Positions 28,997 to 37,960 of a stretch of DNA of 64,000 bases are shown here, piece by piece (the stretch's first letter is position 1; the number at the start of each line of letters is the position of its first letter). A program made the position numbers and the translations under genes. This DNA comes from CAVZVW01 sp963778845. Lineage in GTDB: Bacteria; Actinomycetota; Actinomycetes; Actinomycetales; Kineosporiaceae. The notes beneath the pieces are model-generated. The model saw only the letters and a list, made by a program, of their open reading frames with translations, was not told the DNA's origin and did not search any database. The stretch is from contig CAVZVW010000009.1 of the NCBI GenBank assembly GCA_963778845.1, forward strand, positions 1,550,001 to 1,614,000. Direction: 5' to 3'.

Positions 28997-30363
28997 ACGC
29001 TCACGCTCCCGGTGCCTGCCAGCTGGTGCTGCCGCGGACCCGGGACGGCGTCGCCGAGCCGGGCGGCCAGAGCGTCCAGGATCTGCGGGCCAGCGCGTCG
29101 CAGGCCGTCATGGTGGTGCTCGCGGTCCTCGACGACCTGGACGGCGCCGGTGCCCGGTCCGCAGCCCCCCTGGCCGAGGTGCCCGGTGACGGCGGCCGTG
29201 GCCAGCGACAGCCCCGGGTCGACGTACATGTCCTGCGTGTACACGCAGGCCGCGACGGGGACGCGGCTTCGTGCCAGCACCTGCGGGTCGTACAGCGGCT
29301 CGGTCCAGACGCGCTCGGCGAGCGCCTCGGCCACCTCGGCCAGCCCTGCGAGGGCCGGGTCGCGGGCCAGCGTGTGGGGGTAGACCATCTCCCCGGTCAG
29401 GGGGAGCCGGGCGACACCGTCGTCGCCGGTCACAGGGGCTTCGGCGGGGCCGACCTCCTCGCGTACCCGCTGGGCCGACCAGCCGGTCACCAGCCCCTCC
29501 GCGTAGGCGGCCTCGTGCACCAGCGCGTACAGGGGCCGGCCCGCGTACGACACGATCTCGGCGACCCCCGCGAGGAACGTGTCCGACAGCCGTCCCGGTA
29601 GGGCCCAGGCGTCCTCGGCCAGCAGGGCGAGCCGGTCCGGGCCGGTGGCCGCGCCGAGGACGCCGCCGACCTCCTGCAACCGTGCCGTCGTCAGCCGCTC
29701 CCCGGTCGGCAGGAGCTCCTCGCACCGCTCGAGGTGGTCGGCCACGTCGGCGAGGACGGCGCGCGCGGCCGGGTGAGCGGCGTCCAGGTCCGCGGTCCGC
29801 CTGGCCAGCGCCCGGCTGGTGGCGCGGTAGACGTCGTCGGGGTGCGCGCCCATCGGCGGCACCCCGCCGGTCACGAGGGCGGCCGTCAGGCCCTCGGGTG
29901 CCCGCGAGAGGTACGTCCAGGTGCAGAAGCCGCCGAACGACTGTCCGAGCACCGTCCACGGCTGGTCCCCCAGCAGGTGCCTGCGCAGCGCCTCGGCGTC
30001 GTCCACGATCGAGTCCGCCCGGAAGAGCGCGAGGTGCTCGGCGAGCCGGCGCACCGTCGCGGTGTCGGGGCGCTCGCCTGTCGGCAGCAGCGTGCGGCGG
30101 TCCTGCGGGGTGGACCGGCCGGTCCCCCGCTGGTCGAGCATCACCACCCGGTAGCGCTGCACGGCCCACTCCACCCAAGCCGGCGCGTCGGCCCCGGGCC
30201 GAGGAGCCCGCCCGCCCGGACCGCCCTGCAGGAACACCAGGTAGGGGCGCTCGGCGTCAGGGTCGGTCGCGCTGCGCAGCTCACGTGCGTAGATCGTGAG
30301 CGCCGGCCCGTCCGGGGCACGGTGGTCGAGGGGGACGTCGAGCCAGTGGTCACCGGCGACCAC
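28993..30363 (-). CDS. Alpha/beta hydrolase, proline iminopeptidase-like (S33)
   Basis: 456 aa from GTG at 30363; the start is uncertain by up to about 20 codons because no ATG/GTG is available nearer nuoJ. The domain opens VAGDHWLDVPLDH, then FLQGGPGG (oxyanion loop), MLDQRGTGRS, the nucleophile elbow GQSFGG, and a cap domain. A C-terminal HHHDGLR may supply the catalytic His. Members of this S33 branch cleave N-terminal proline or act on related amides. It lies inside the nuo operon, between nuoJ and nuoK, with its stop overlapping the nuoK start, so it is co-translated with complex I genes. No known complex I subunit resembles it. Confidence 0.85.
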   Translation of the reverse strand: MVAGDHWLDVPLDHRAPDGPALTIYARELRSATDPDAERPYLVFLQGGPGGRAPRPGADAPAWVEWAVQRYRVVMLDQRGTGRSTPQDRRTLLPTGERPDTATVRRLAEHLALFRADSIVDDAEALRRHLLGDQPWTVLGQSFGGFCTWTYLSRAPEGLTAALVTGGVPPMGAHPDDVYRATSRALARRTADLDAAHPAARAVLADVADHLERCEELLPTGERLTTARLQEVGGVLGAATGPDRLALLAEDAWALPGRLSDTFLAGVAEIVSYAGRPLYALVHEAAYAEGLVTGWSAQRVREEVGPAEAPVTGDDGVARLPLTGEMVYPHTLARDPALAGLAEVAEALAERVWTEPLYDPQVLARSRVPVAACVYTQDMYVDPGLSLATAAVTGHLGQGGCGPGTGAVQVVEDREHHHDGLRRAGPQILDALAARLGDAVPGPRQHQLAGTGSVSV

Positions 30364-30428
30364 ATGCCCGCCGGAGACGGCATCGCCGAAGACCGTGACG
30401 TCGCGAGCCCGAGCACCAGTCGGCGATC

Positions 30429-30938
30429 TCACCGATCGTCCCTGCCACGCGAGACCGCCAACGCTGCCACCAGGGCGGCGAGCAGCAGCACGGACAGCAG
30501 CTCGAACGGCAGCAGCCAGCCTGCGAAGATCGCGTGCCCGATCGCGCTCGCAGAACCGCGCCCGGACTCGACAGTGATCGTGGATCCGCGCACCGCCGCC
30601 ATCAGCGTGCCCCCCACCAGGACGGCGACCGCGAGCCCCGCGGCGGCAGCCGCGACCCGCTGGCCCGTGCTGGAGTCCAGGTCGGTGCGCCGCCCGATCG
30701 GCGCCCGCGTGAGCATGAGCGCGAACAGCACGAGCACCACGACGGCACCGAGGTAGACCAGCAGCTGCATCAGCGCCACGATCTCGGCGCCCAGCACGAG
30801 GTAGACCCCCGCCAGGCTGCCCAGCGCCACCACCAGCCACAGCGCGGCGTGCACGACCTGCTTGCTGCTGACAGCGGCGAGCGCCGACGCGGCGGTCAGC
30901 AGGGCCAGCCCGGCGAAGACCACCTCCAGCGCGCTCAC
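30429..30938 (-). CDS. nuoJ: NADH dehydrogenase subunit J
   Basis: 169 aa. GTG start overlapping the nuoI stop. Five membrane helices, including the pi-bulge helix region (GAEIVALMQLLVYLGAVVVL), diagnostic for NuoJ. Membrane-arm subunit involved in coupling quinone reduction to proton pumping. Confidence 0.94.
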   Translation of the reverse strand: MSALEVVFAGLALLTAASALAAVSSKQVVHAALWLVVALGSLAGVYLVLGAEIVALMQLLVYLGAVVVLVLFALMLTRAPIGRRTDLDSSTGQRVAAAAAGLAVAVLVGGTLMAAVRGSTITVESGRGSASAIGHAIFAGWLLPFELLSVLLLAALVAALAVSRGRDDR

Positions 30939-31678
30939 GACTGCACCTCGGGCGACTGCACCTCGGGCGCGCACTGCGCGGCGCGGGTTGCTCGGCTGCG
31001 GGCGGCTGGGACTGGAGCGACCTGCTGCGCCAGCACCTTCTCGGCCGCCTTGGACGCGGCGGCGGCCTCCTTCGGCTCCGGCGCACGGCTGTCGGGCAGC
31101 GCCGGCGGCGGCACGCTGTCCATCCACTGCCCCAGGCGCTCCTTCTCGTGCACCATCTTCTGGATGTCGAACTCGGCGTACTCGAACTCCGGGGACCAGT
31201 ACAGGGCGTCGAACGGGCAGGCCTCGATGCAGATGCCGCAGTACATGCACAGCGAGAAGTCGATGGCGAAGCGGTCCAGCACGTTGCGCTGGCGCTCACG
31301 CCCGCCCTCGACCGCGGGCAGGGTCTCCTTGTGCGAGTCGATGTAGATGCACCAGTCCGGGCACTCGCGCGCGCAGAGCATGCAGACCGTGCAGTTCTCC
31401 TGCAGCAGGGCGATGACGCCACGGCTGCGCGGCGGCAGGGAGGGCTTGACGTCGGGGTACTCCGCGGTGTGGGAGGGGCGAAGCAACGAGCGTGCCGTCG
31501 TGGCCAGCCCCTTGAGCAGGCCCGACCCGCTCGCCCAACCTCGCCCGTCGTCGCCGGACACCCCACCACTGCCCGCGGCCCGGTCGGACGGCGACTGCGC
31601 ACCCACGTCGTGCATCCTGCCGTGCCCGGGTGGCCCACTGCCAACTGCCCCGCCGTTCTGGTCGGTTCGGCGCGTCAC
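30935..31678 (-). CDS. nuoI: NADH dehydrogenase subunit I (two 4Fe-4S clusters)
   Basis: 247 aa from GTG at 31678 with an AGGG about 10 bases upstream; TTG at 31693 is an alternative. Two ferredoxin motifs, CTVCMLCARECP and CMYCGICIEACP, bind clusters N6a and N6b that carry electrons toward NuoB and quinone. The N-terminal ~45 residues are Gly/Ser-rich and the C-terminal ~60 residues are Ala/Glu/Pro-rich with a 15-bp repeat (EVQSP twice), so the conserved core is flanked by disordered tails. In a complex without NuoEFG, NuoI is a plausible docking point for ferredoxin; this is inference. It is the first nuo gene after the interruption at 31.7-47.4 kb. Confidence 0.94.
   Translation of the reverse strand: MTRRTDQNGGAVGSGPPGHGRMHDVGAQSPSDRAAGSGGVSGDDGRGWASGSGLLKGLATTARSLLRPSHTAEYPDVKPSLPPRSRGVIALLQENCTVCMLCARECPDWCIYIDSHKETLPAVEGGRERQRNVLDRFAIDFSLCMYCGICIEACPFDALYWSPEFEYAEFDIQKMVHEKERLGQWMDSVPPPALPDSRAPEPKEAAAASKAAEKVLAQQVAPVPAARSRATRAAQCAPEVQSPEVQS
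30938..30967 (-). repeat. 15-bp tandem repeat, 2 copies, in-frame
   Basis: Two exact copies of CGACTGCACCTCGGG at the very 3' end of nuoI, encoding a repeated five-residue unit just before the stop. Confidence 0.85.
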
Positions 31679-31689
31679 AGGTGAACCCT

Positions 31690-33855
31690 TCAACGACTCA
31701 GGCCCATGCAGTCAAGGACGAACGTCAGGACTTCGGCCTCGTAGCGCAGCTGTGACCACCGCCCCGACGGGCCCGAGTGCGCACCCTCGCCGAGCTCCAC
31801 CCGGAACAGCAGGCGCGACGGTGCGGCAGCGTCGTCTGTTGCCCGAAGCCGCGCCACCCACTTGGCGGGCTCGTGCACGAGGACCCTGGGGTCGTGGAGC
31901 GCGCCGGTCACCAGCAGGGGCGGGCGCGGTGTCGGCGGCGGGTTGTCGTACGGGGAGTACGCGAGCATCGCCGCGAAGTCCTCGGGGCTGCGCACCGGGT
32001 CCCCCCACTCGTCCCACTCGTTCTCCGTCAGCGGGATGGTCGGGTCCGACATCGAGGTGACGACGTCCACGAAGGGCACCTCCGCAACGACGCCGGCCCA
32101 GACCGTCGGCGCCTGCGAGAAGACCGCCCCTTGCAGCAGCCCGCCCGCCGACAGGCCCCGGCTGACCACGCCACCCTCGGGCGCCAGCCCGGCGGAGACC
32201 ACGGCCGCACGGGCCGCCACGAAGTCGTCGAACGTGGTCTGCTTGGAGCGCAGCCGCCCGTGCTGCCACCATGACCGGCCGCCCTCCCCGCCGCCTCGCA
32301 CATGGGCCACGGCGTAGACGACGCCGCGGTCGAGCAGCGCGAGGTGCGCCACGGAGAACGCCGGCCACTCGCAGGACTCGTAGGCGCCGTACCCGTAGAG
32401 CAGGCAGCCGGCGAAACCGTCGGCCGGGCGCTCGCGCAGGTGCGCCGTCGTGACCGGCACGCGCACCCCGTCCGCAGACGTCGCCTCGATGCGGGTCGTG
32501 ACATAGCGCGACAGGTCGGCCCCGGGCACAGCGGTGCGTTTGAGAACGGAACGGGTACCCGTGTCGAGGTCCACCCGGACCCAGCCCTGCGGCGTCACCA
32601 GGTTCTCCTCCACCACGACGACGGCGGTGGCGGCGTAGTCCTCGTTGCGCCACAGGCTCACCTGACCGAAGGGCAGGCCCGGGTGGATCTCGCGCCGCAC
32701 GGGAGGCCCGCCACGGCGCAGCACGCGCAAGAACGGCTCGCCCCCGCCGCGCAGGGTGAGCACGACGTGCCGGGCGAAGGCAGCGGCGCTGACCAGGCGC
32801 TCCGCACCGGCGGCCGCGGCCCCACCGGGCGACGCCTCGGGGACGGGCACCCACGATGCCGCCGACCCGACGGTGCCGGCGGCGGGCAGAGGTGCCAGGC
32901 AGAGCCGGAACTCGGGGGCGCCGTCGTCGGTGACCACGAGTACCGCGTCCTCACCGCGCGCGTCCCAGCCGCCGGGCAGGGGCGTGACGGCGTACTCGAC
33001 GCCCGCACGGCGCGCGGCGACGAGCCTCGGCGGCGCAAGCGGTGCGCGTGCGTCCACAAGGTGCACCTCGCTGGTGTCGCGGCTGCCCAGGGTCACGACC
33101 ACCCATCCGCCGTCCCGCGAGGCCGCGACGTCCACCTCGAAACGCCGGTCAGGCTCGTGGAGCACCACGGCGTCCTCACCCGGGTCGGTGCCCAGGCAGT
33201 GGCGCTTGAGCGTGTCCGGCCGGTACGCCTCGTCGTGCACCGTGTAGAAGAAGTAGGCGCCGTCGGCGCTCCACGCGCCGCCGTAGTAGGTGCGCGGCAC
33301 GACGTCGGGGAGGTCCGCACCGCTGGCGACGTCGCGGAAGCGCAGCTCGTACACCTCCTCGCCCGTGGTGTCGACGGAGTAGGCCAGCAGGCGGCCGTCA
33401 GGGCTCGGTTCCACCAGACCCACCTCGACGTGTCCGTGCTCGCTCAGCCACAGGTTGGGGTCCAGAAGCAGCGTCGCGTCACCCGACTCGTCGGTCTGCC
33501 GGAAGAGCCTGGGGTGCTCCTCCCCCGGGAGCACCTCGGTGTAGTAGAGGAACGCGCCATGTCGCCACCTGACCGACGAGTCCGCGACGGGAGTCGCGGA
33601 CGTCATCTCCTCGGCCAGGGCGACACGGAGGTGCTCCAGGTGGGCGGAGGCCCGGTCGTAGTGATCCCTCTCCTCCCGCAGGTGCGCCAGCACCTCGGGG
33701 TCGGCGGTGTCCCGCAGCCAGGCGTAGTCGTCGTCGCGACGCACGCCGTGCGCCTCGTGCACCACGGGCCGGCGGGCGGCCACGGGGACCCGGACCCGGG
33801 CCTCGCCGACCCCGGCCTTGCCGTCCCCCGCCTCGCCCTGACTCAGCGTCACCAC
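31690..33855 (-). CDS. ptrB: Oligopeptidase B-like prolyl oligopeptidase family peptidase (S9A)
   Basis: 721 aa, GTG start. The N-terminal seven-bladed propeller region opens with the conserved RDDDYAWLRD. The C-terminal alpha/beta hydrolase has LLYGYGAYE, VYAVAHVRGGGEGGR and a catalytic triad placed at about Ser569 (RGLSAGG), Asp655 (ALHDPRV) and His693 (GAHSG). Length and motifs fit oligopeptidase B, which cuts short peptides after basic residues in the cytoplasm. A dipeptide-type importer is divergent next door, so a peptide-use role is plausible. It directly precedes nuoI with an 11-bp gap on the same strand. Confidence 0.92.
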   Translation of the reverse strand: MVTLSQGEAGDGKAGVGEARVRVPVAARRPVVHEAHGVRRDDDYAWLRDTADPEVLAHLREERDHYDRASAHLEHLRVALAEEMTSATPVADSSVRWRHGAFLYYTEVLPGEEHPRLFRQTDESGDATLLLDPNLWLSEHGHVEVGLVEPSPDGRLLAYSVDTTGEEVYELRFRDVASGADLPDVVPRTYYGGAWSADGAYFFYTVHDEAYRPDTLKRHCLGTDPGEDAVVLHEPDRRFEVDVAASRDGGWVVVTLGSRDTSEVHLVDARAPLAPPRLVAARRAGVEYAVTPLPGGWDARGEDAVLVVTDDGAPEFRLCLAPLPAAGTVGSAASWVPVPEASPGGAAAAGAERLVSAAAFARHVVLTLRGGGEPFLRVLRRGGPPVRREIHPGLPFGQVSLWRNEDYAATAVVVVEENLVTPQGWVRVDLDTGTRSVLKRTAVPGADLSRYVTTRIEATSADGVRVPVTTAHLRERPADGFAGCLLYGYGAYESCEWPAFSVAHLALLDRGVVYAVAHVRGGGEGGRSWWQHGRLRSKQTTFDDFVAARAAVVSAGLAPEGGVVSRGLSAGGLLQGAVFSQAPTVWAGVVAEVPFVDVVTSMSDPTIPLTENEWDEWGDPVRSPEDFAAMLAYSPYDNPPPTPRPPLLVTGALHDPRVLVHEPAKWVARLRATDDAAAPSRLLFRVELGEGAHSGPSGRWSQLRYEAEVLTFVLDCMGLSR

Positions 33856-34186
33856 GCCGCCACGCTAGCCCCAACCCCCGGCACTTCGCGATGATCCAGG
33901 GCCCGGGCCGACGCCGCGCCAGAGGGTGGGCCCGCGACGCCGACCCGGAAGCCGACCGGCCGCTCAGGCCCGTTCGGGCGAGCGTACGCACACCCGTGCG
34001 ACGTGCGGTGCACCGACAGTGACCAGGGTCGCGAATTCGATGCACAATCGCGTCGGAGAGGCCTCGACCTCGCGCGACGCCGGTAGTAGAAATGGCGCAG
34101 CCGGCCCTGATCGGCGGATCAGCATCGCGCGCGCCCGTAACCGGCTCGACGGTCGATGTTGCCGGGCGCGAAGCGGAGGGACCCTC
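33856..34186. promoter_or_regulatory. 331-bp divergent intergenic region
   Basis: This separates the oligopeptidase (minus) from the ABC binding-protein gene (plus). It must hold both promoters. I see GGAGGG before the ATG at 34187 but no palindrome like the TetR operators at 3642 and 5777, and no other recognised element. Confidence 0.4.
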
Positions 34187-36004
34187 ATGCCCCACACTGA
34201 CCACGCCGGTCGGTTGCGTCGCCTCCGCAGGCGCAGCGCAAGGCCCGGCCCGGGCGCACCCCAGCGGGGGCGTCTCGCGGGGTCGCTGACGGTGGCGGTG
34301 GTCGGGGCGCTCACGCTGACCCTGGCCGCCTGCGGGGCGTCGAGCTCCGGAACCGGTGTGGCGACGTCGCCCGCGGCGTCGACCGCCTCGTCGAGCGCAC
34401 CGCCTGCGGTCAAGCCGGGCGGGATCCTGAAGATCGGGTCGATCAACTACATCGACTCCCTCAACCCGTACAACTACATCGAGGCCGCCGGGCAGAGCGC
34501 CCAGCTGATGATCTTCCCCACCCTGGTGCAGTACGCCCCCGGCGCGGACAAGTTCGAGGGTGACCTGGCCGACAGCTGGCAGACCTCCCCGGACGGCAAG
34601 ACGCTCACCTTCGCGCTGAAGACGACCGGGAAGTGGTCGGACGGTCAGCCCATCACGGCCGACGACGCCGCGTGGACCATCAACACCACGGTGAAGTTCA
34701 AGGACGACGCGACGGCGGTCGCCGCCGGAGCGATCGCCCATGTGGTGAAGGCCACCGCGACCGATCCCGCGACCCTCGTGATCAGCTACGACGCCCCGGT
34801 CGCGAACGCGCTGCCCCTGCTGCAGACGCTGGTCATCCTGCCCAAGCACGTCTGGGAGCCCCTCGCCGCGGGGGACGGGAAGAAGCTGAAGACGTTCGCA
34901 CCCCAGGAGCAGCTCCCGATCGTCTCCGGCGGCCCGTACTCGTTGGAGAAGTGGGAGAAGAAGGGCACGAGCGTCTTCAAGGCGGACCCGGCGTTCTACG
35001 GCCCGAAGTCCACGGTCGAGGCGATCGCGCTGGTGTACTACACGAACCAGGACGCGATGCTCGCGGACCTGAAGGCCAGCAAGATCGACTGGGCGGACGA
35101 GGTGCCGATCACCGCGGCCACGAAGCTCAAGGAGGACACCGGGGTCGTCGTCACCGAGATCCCCGGAGCCCAGACGACGAACATCACCTGGAACTCCAAC
35201 CCCAAGAAGAAGAAGAACCTCGAGCTGCTCGACCCGCAGGTCAAGCACGCGTTGTCGATGACCGTCGACCGCGCCCGCATCATCGACGTGGTCTTCGGCG
35301 GCCACGCCAAGACCGTCGAGAGCCTCCCGGGCAACACCGCAGGCAAGTGGGAGAACACCACGCTCGGCCCGCTGACCCGCGACGTCGCGGCGGCGAACGC
35401 CACGCTGGACCAGCTGGGGTACGCCAAGGGCAGCGACGGCATCCGGGTGGCTCCCGCCAAGGGCGGCCAACCAGCGCACCCGATGTCGTACGAGGTGATC
35501 GTGCCGGACAGCCTCAACTTCAACGGCAAGCGCGAGTTCGAGATCGTCCGCGACAACTTCGCCGAGGCGGGCGTGAAGCTGGTCATGAAGCCCGGTGGCG
35601 ACTCGACCGCCGCGTACGCGCTGGAGACCGGGGACCACTGCGACGCCGCGAAAGGCACCGGGTACGAGGACTTCGACATGGCACTGTGGGACTGGATCGG
35701 GTACAAGGACCCGGACTTCATGCTGTCTGTGGTGACCAAGGGGCAGTGGTGCTCCTGGAGCGACAGCGGGTACGACAACCCCGCCCTCGACAAGCTGTAC
35801 GCGCAGCAGGCCACGCTCGTGGACGACGCCAGTCGCAAGAGCGTGGTCGACCAGATGCAGCAGATCATCTACGACGCCGTCGTCTACACCCAGCTGGTGA
35901 ACATGAACCAGATCGACGCTCACCGCCTGGGCTGGGGAGGCTTCCACCCGGAGCTGTCCGGCTACTCCAAGCGGTACTACACCGACGTCGGCAAGACGGC
36001 GTGA
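34187..36004 (+). CDS. ABC transporter substrate-binding lipoprotein, dipeptide/oligopeptide type (SBP_bac_5)
   Basis: 605 aa from the ATG preceded by GGAGGG. An Arg-rich start, hydrophobic core and lipobox (TLTLAAC) make a Sec lipoprotein. A Ser/Ala/Thr linker is followed by family-5 binding-protein motifs (GGILKIGSINYIDSLNPYNY; LADSWQTSPDGKTLTFAL; KWSDGQPITADDAAWT; PGNTAGKWEN). The family carries peptides, but also nickel, opines and other cationic small molecules. The following genes encode its two permeases, two ATPases and then oxidative enzymes. A modified amino acid or betaine-like ligand is therefore possible. Confidence 0.92.
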   Translation: MPHTDHAGRLRRLRRRSARPGPGAPQRGRLAGSLTVAVVGALTLTLAACGASSSGTGVATSPAASTASSSAPPAVKPGGILKIGSINYIDSLNPYNYIEAAGQSAQLMIFPTLVQYAPGADKFEGDLADSWQTSPDGKTLTFALKTTGKWSDGQPITADDAAWTINTTVKFKDDATAVAAGAIAHVVKATATDPATLVISYDAPVANALPLLQTLVILPKHVWEPLAAGDGKKLKTFAPQEQLPIVSGGPYSLEKWEKKGTSVFKADPAFYGPKSTVEAIALVYYTNQDAMLADLKASKIDWADEVPITAATKLKEDTGVVVTEIPGAQTTNITWNSNPKKKKNLELLDPQVKHALSMTVDRARIIDVVFGGHAKTVESLPGNTAGKWENTTLGPLTRDVAAANATLDQLGYAKGSDGIRVAPAKGGQPAHPMSYEVIVPDSLNFNGKREFEIVRDNFAEAGVKLVMKPGGDSTAAYALETGDHCDAAKGTGYEDFDMALWDWIGYKDPDFMLSVVTKGQWCSWSDSGYDNPALDKLYAQQATLVDDASRKSVVDQMQQIIYDAVVYTQLVNMNQIDAHRLGWGGFHPELSGYSKRYYTDVGKTA

Positions 36005-36026
36005 CCCGACCGGCGATCGCGGGACG

Positions 36027-37013
36027 ATGACCGGCACCTACTTCGTCAAGCGGGTCGGGTTCGCGTTCGTCACCATCCTGGTCGCGATCACCGTCAACTT
36101 CGTGCTGTTCCGCGGGCTGCCCGGTGACGCGGTGTCCGGGCTGCGGTGTCGCCAGTGCACGGTCGAGTTCAAGCAGGCCCAGGTGCGAGAGCTCGGGCTC
36201 GACCGGCCGTTGATCGTCCAGTACGGCCTGTACATGAAGGGTCTCGCCCACGGGGACCTGGGGAACTCGCTGCGCTCGCCCTACCCGAGTGTGAGCTCCT
36301 CCCTGTGGGAGCCGATCAAGCGAACCGTGCCGATGATCTTCATGGGAACGGTCTTCTCGATCGTGATCGGCGTGCTCATCGGCGTGGTCGCCGCCTGGCG
36401 CCGAGGCTCGTTCGTTGACCGGGGAAGCACGGGTGCCGCCCTGGTCGCCTACGCCATGCCGACGCAGTGGCTGGCGCTGCTGTTCGTGCTGTACGTGGCC
36501 GGGTGGCTCGGCCTGCCCACCTCCGGCGTGCGCGACCCGGACCTCGAGGTGGCCCAGCTGCTGGGGAGCGTCTCGACGATGGACCTGGTCGTGGACCAGC
36601 TGAAGCACATGATCCTTCCCGCGCTGGCGATCGGCATCGTCTTCGCCGGCGACTACGCGATCATCGTCCGTTCGTCGCTGGTCGAGACGCTGGGCGAGGA
36701 CTACGTGCTCACGGCCCGGGCCAAGGGCCTCCCGCCTGGGCGCATCGTCCGTCGCCATGCCCTGCGCAACGCGATGCTGCCGATCGCCACGCTGGTCGCG
36801 CTGTCGCTCGGGACGATCGTCGGCGGCGTGCTCGTCGTGGAGTACGTGTTCTCCTACCCCGGCATCGGCCTGTCGATCGTGGAGGCCATCGACAAGCGCG
36901 ACTACCCGGTGCTGCAGGGGGCCTTCCTCCTGCTCACGGTCGCTGTCGTCGGGGCGAACCTGGTCGCCGACCTGCTCTACCCGAAGATCGACCCACGGGT
37001 GACCGCGACATGA
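36027..37013 (+). CDS. ABC transporter permease, DppB/OppB-like
   Basis: 328 aa, 22 bp after the binding protein. It opens with the DppB-type first helix and RGLPGDAVSGL. The permease loop (ETLGEDYVLTARAKGLPPGRIVRRHALRNAMLP) and VEYVFSYPGIG are diagnostic. An unusual CRQC pair lies in the first loop (GLRCRQCTVEF). It overlaps the next gene by 4 bp. Confidence 0.94.
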   Translation: MTGTYFVKRVGFAFVTILVAITVNFVLFRGLPGDAVSGLRCRQCTVEFKQAQVRELGLDRPLIVQYGLYMKGLAHGDLGNSLRSPYPSVSSSLWEPIKRTVPMIFMGTVFSIVIGVLIGVVAAWRRGSFVDRGSTGAALVAYAMPTQWLALLFVLYVAGWLGLPTSGVRDPDLEVAQLLGSVSTMDLVVDQLKHMILPALAIGIVFAGDYAIIVRSSLVETLGEDYVLTARAKGLPPGRIVRRHALRNAMLPIATLVALSLGTIVGGVLVVEYVFSYPGIGLSIVEAIDKRDYPVLQGAFLLLTVAVVGANLVADLLYPKIDPRVTAT

Positions 37014-37960
37014 GCATGCCCGGTGCGGCGAGCGTGCCGGCCGAGCCTTCTGGGCTCGTCGCAGCTCCGGGCGGGGTTGTCCGGGCCCTGATGCGCTCCT
37101 GGCCGACCAGGGTCGGGCTCGTCATCCTCGTGGTGTTCCTGGTCGTGGCCCTGTTCGGCGAGTGGATCGCGCCCTACCCCACGACACCGACCAGCGGGGA
37201 GATCTTCGCCCCGCCGGGGGGCGGCCACGTGCTCGGGACCGACGACGCCGGCGTCGACGTGTTCTCCCTCTTGATCAAGGGTGCACGGGTGTCCCTCATC
37301 GTGGGGTTCGCCTCGGCCTTCGTCGCGATGATCCTCGGCGGCACGGTGGGTGTGGCCACCGGCTACTTCGGGGGCCGCGTCGACTCGATCCTCATGCGTG
37401 TGGCGGACTACTTCCTGGTGATCCCGGACGTGCCCCTCATGGTCGTGATGGCCGCCCTGTTCGGCCGCTCGTTGCGCAACATCGTGCTGATCATCGCGTT
37501 GATCTACTGGGCGTCCACGGCACGCCTGATCCGGGCGCAGACACGCAGCGTGCGAGAACGGGTGTTCGTTCGCCGGGCACGGTCCCTGGGCGCCGGCAAC
37601 GGGCGCGTGCTGCTGACCCACGTCGTACCGCAGATCGTGCCGTTGCTGATCGCCAACACCGTGCTGCAGATCGCCCTGGGCATCTACGCGGAGACCTTTG
37701 TCACCTTCCTCGGTCTCGGCGACCCGGAGGCCGTGTCCTGGGGGTCGATCCTGCAGGACGGGTTCGCCGCAAGCGCCCAGACGAACGGCGCCTGGTGGGC
37801 GATCGTGCCCCCGGGGCTGTGCGTCACGCTGGTGGTGATCGGCTTCACGTTGGTCGGGCAGTCCGTCGAGGAGGAGCTGAACCCGCGGCTTCGAGTCGGG
37901 CACCTGGCGTACCGCCGGTTCCGGGTGCGGCCGATGAGAGGCGACCTCTCGGGTGACTGA
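37010..37960 (+). CDS. ABC transporter permease, DppC/OppC-like
   Basis: 316 aa, ATG overlapping the upstream stop. After a cytoplasmic N-terminus, the pattern is DppC-like: GHVLGTDDAGVDVFSLLIKGAR, GVATGYFGGRVDS, then the EAA-type loop ERVFVRRARSLGAGNGRVLLTHVVP and LGLGDPEAVSWGS. It pairs with the DppB-like subunit. Confidence 0.94.
   Translation: MSMPGAASVPAEPSGLVAAPGGVVRALMRSWPTRVGLVILVVFLVVALFGEWIAPYPTTPTSGEIFAPPGGGHVLGTDDAGVDVFSLLIKGARVSLIVGFASAFVAMILGGTVGVATGYFGGRVDSILMRVADYFLVIPDVPLMVVMAALFGRSLRNIVLIIALIYWASTARLIRAQTRSVRERVFVRRARSLGAGNGRVLLTHVVPQIVPLLIANTVLQIALGIYAETFVTFLGLGDPEAVSWGSILQDGFAASAQTNGAWWAIVPPGLCVTLVVIGFTLVGQSVEEELNPRLRVGHLAYRRFRVRPMRGDLSGD

Noticed and set aside
32302..33894. 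Very long open frame (530 codons) antisense to the oligopeptidase gene
   Set aside because: Composition is Arg/Gly/Val-rich with no motif; it is a typical high-GC shadow of the S9A peptidase on the other strand.
33479..36037. 852-codon minus-strand frame over the ABC binding-protein gene
   Set aside because: Shadow frame; the plus-strand lipoprotein has a signal peptide, ribosome-binding site and family motifs.
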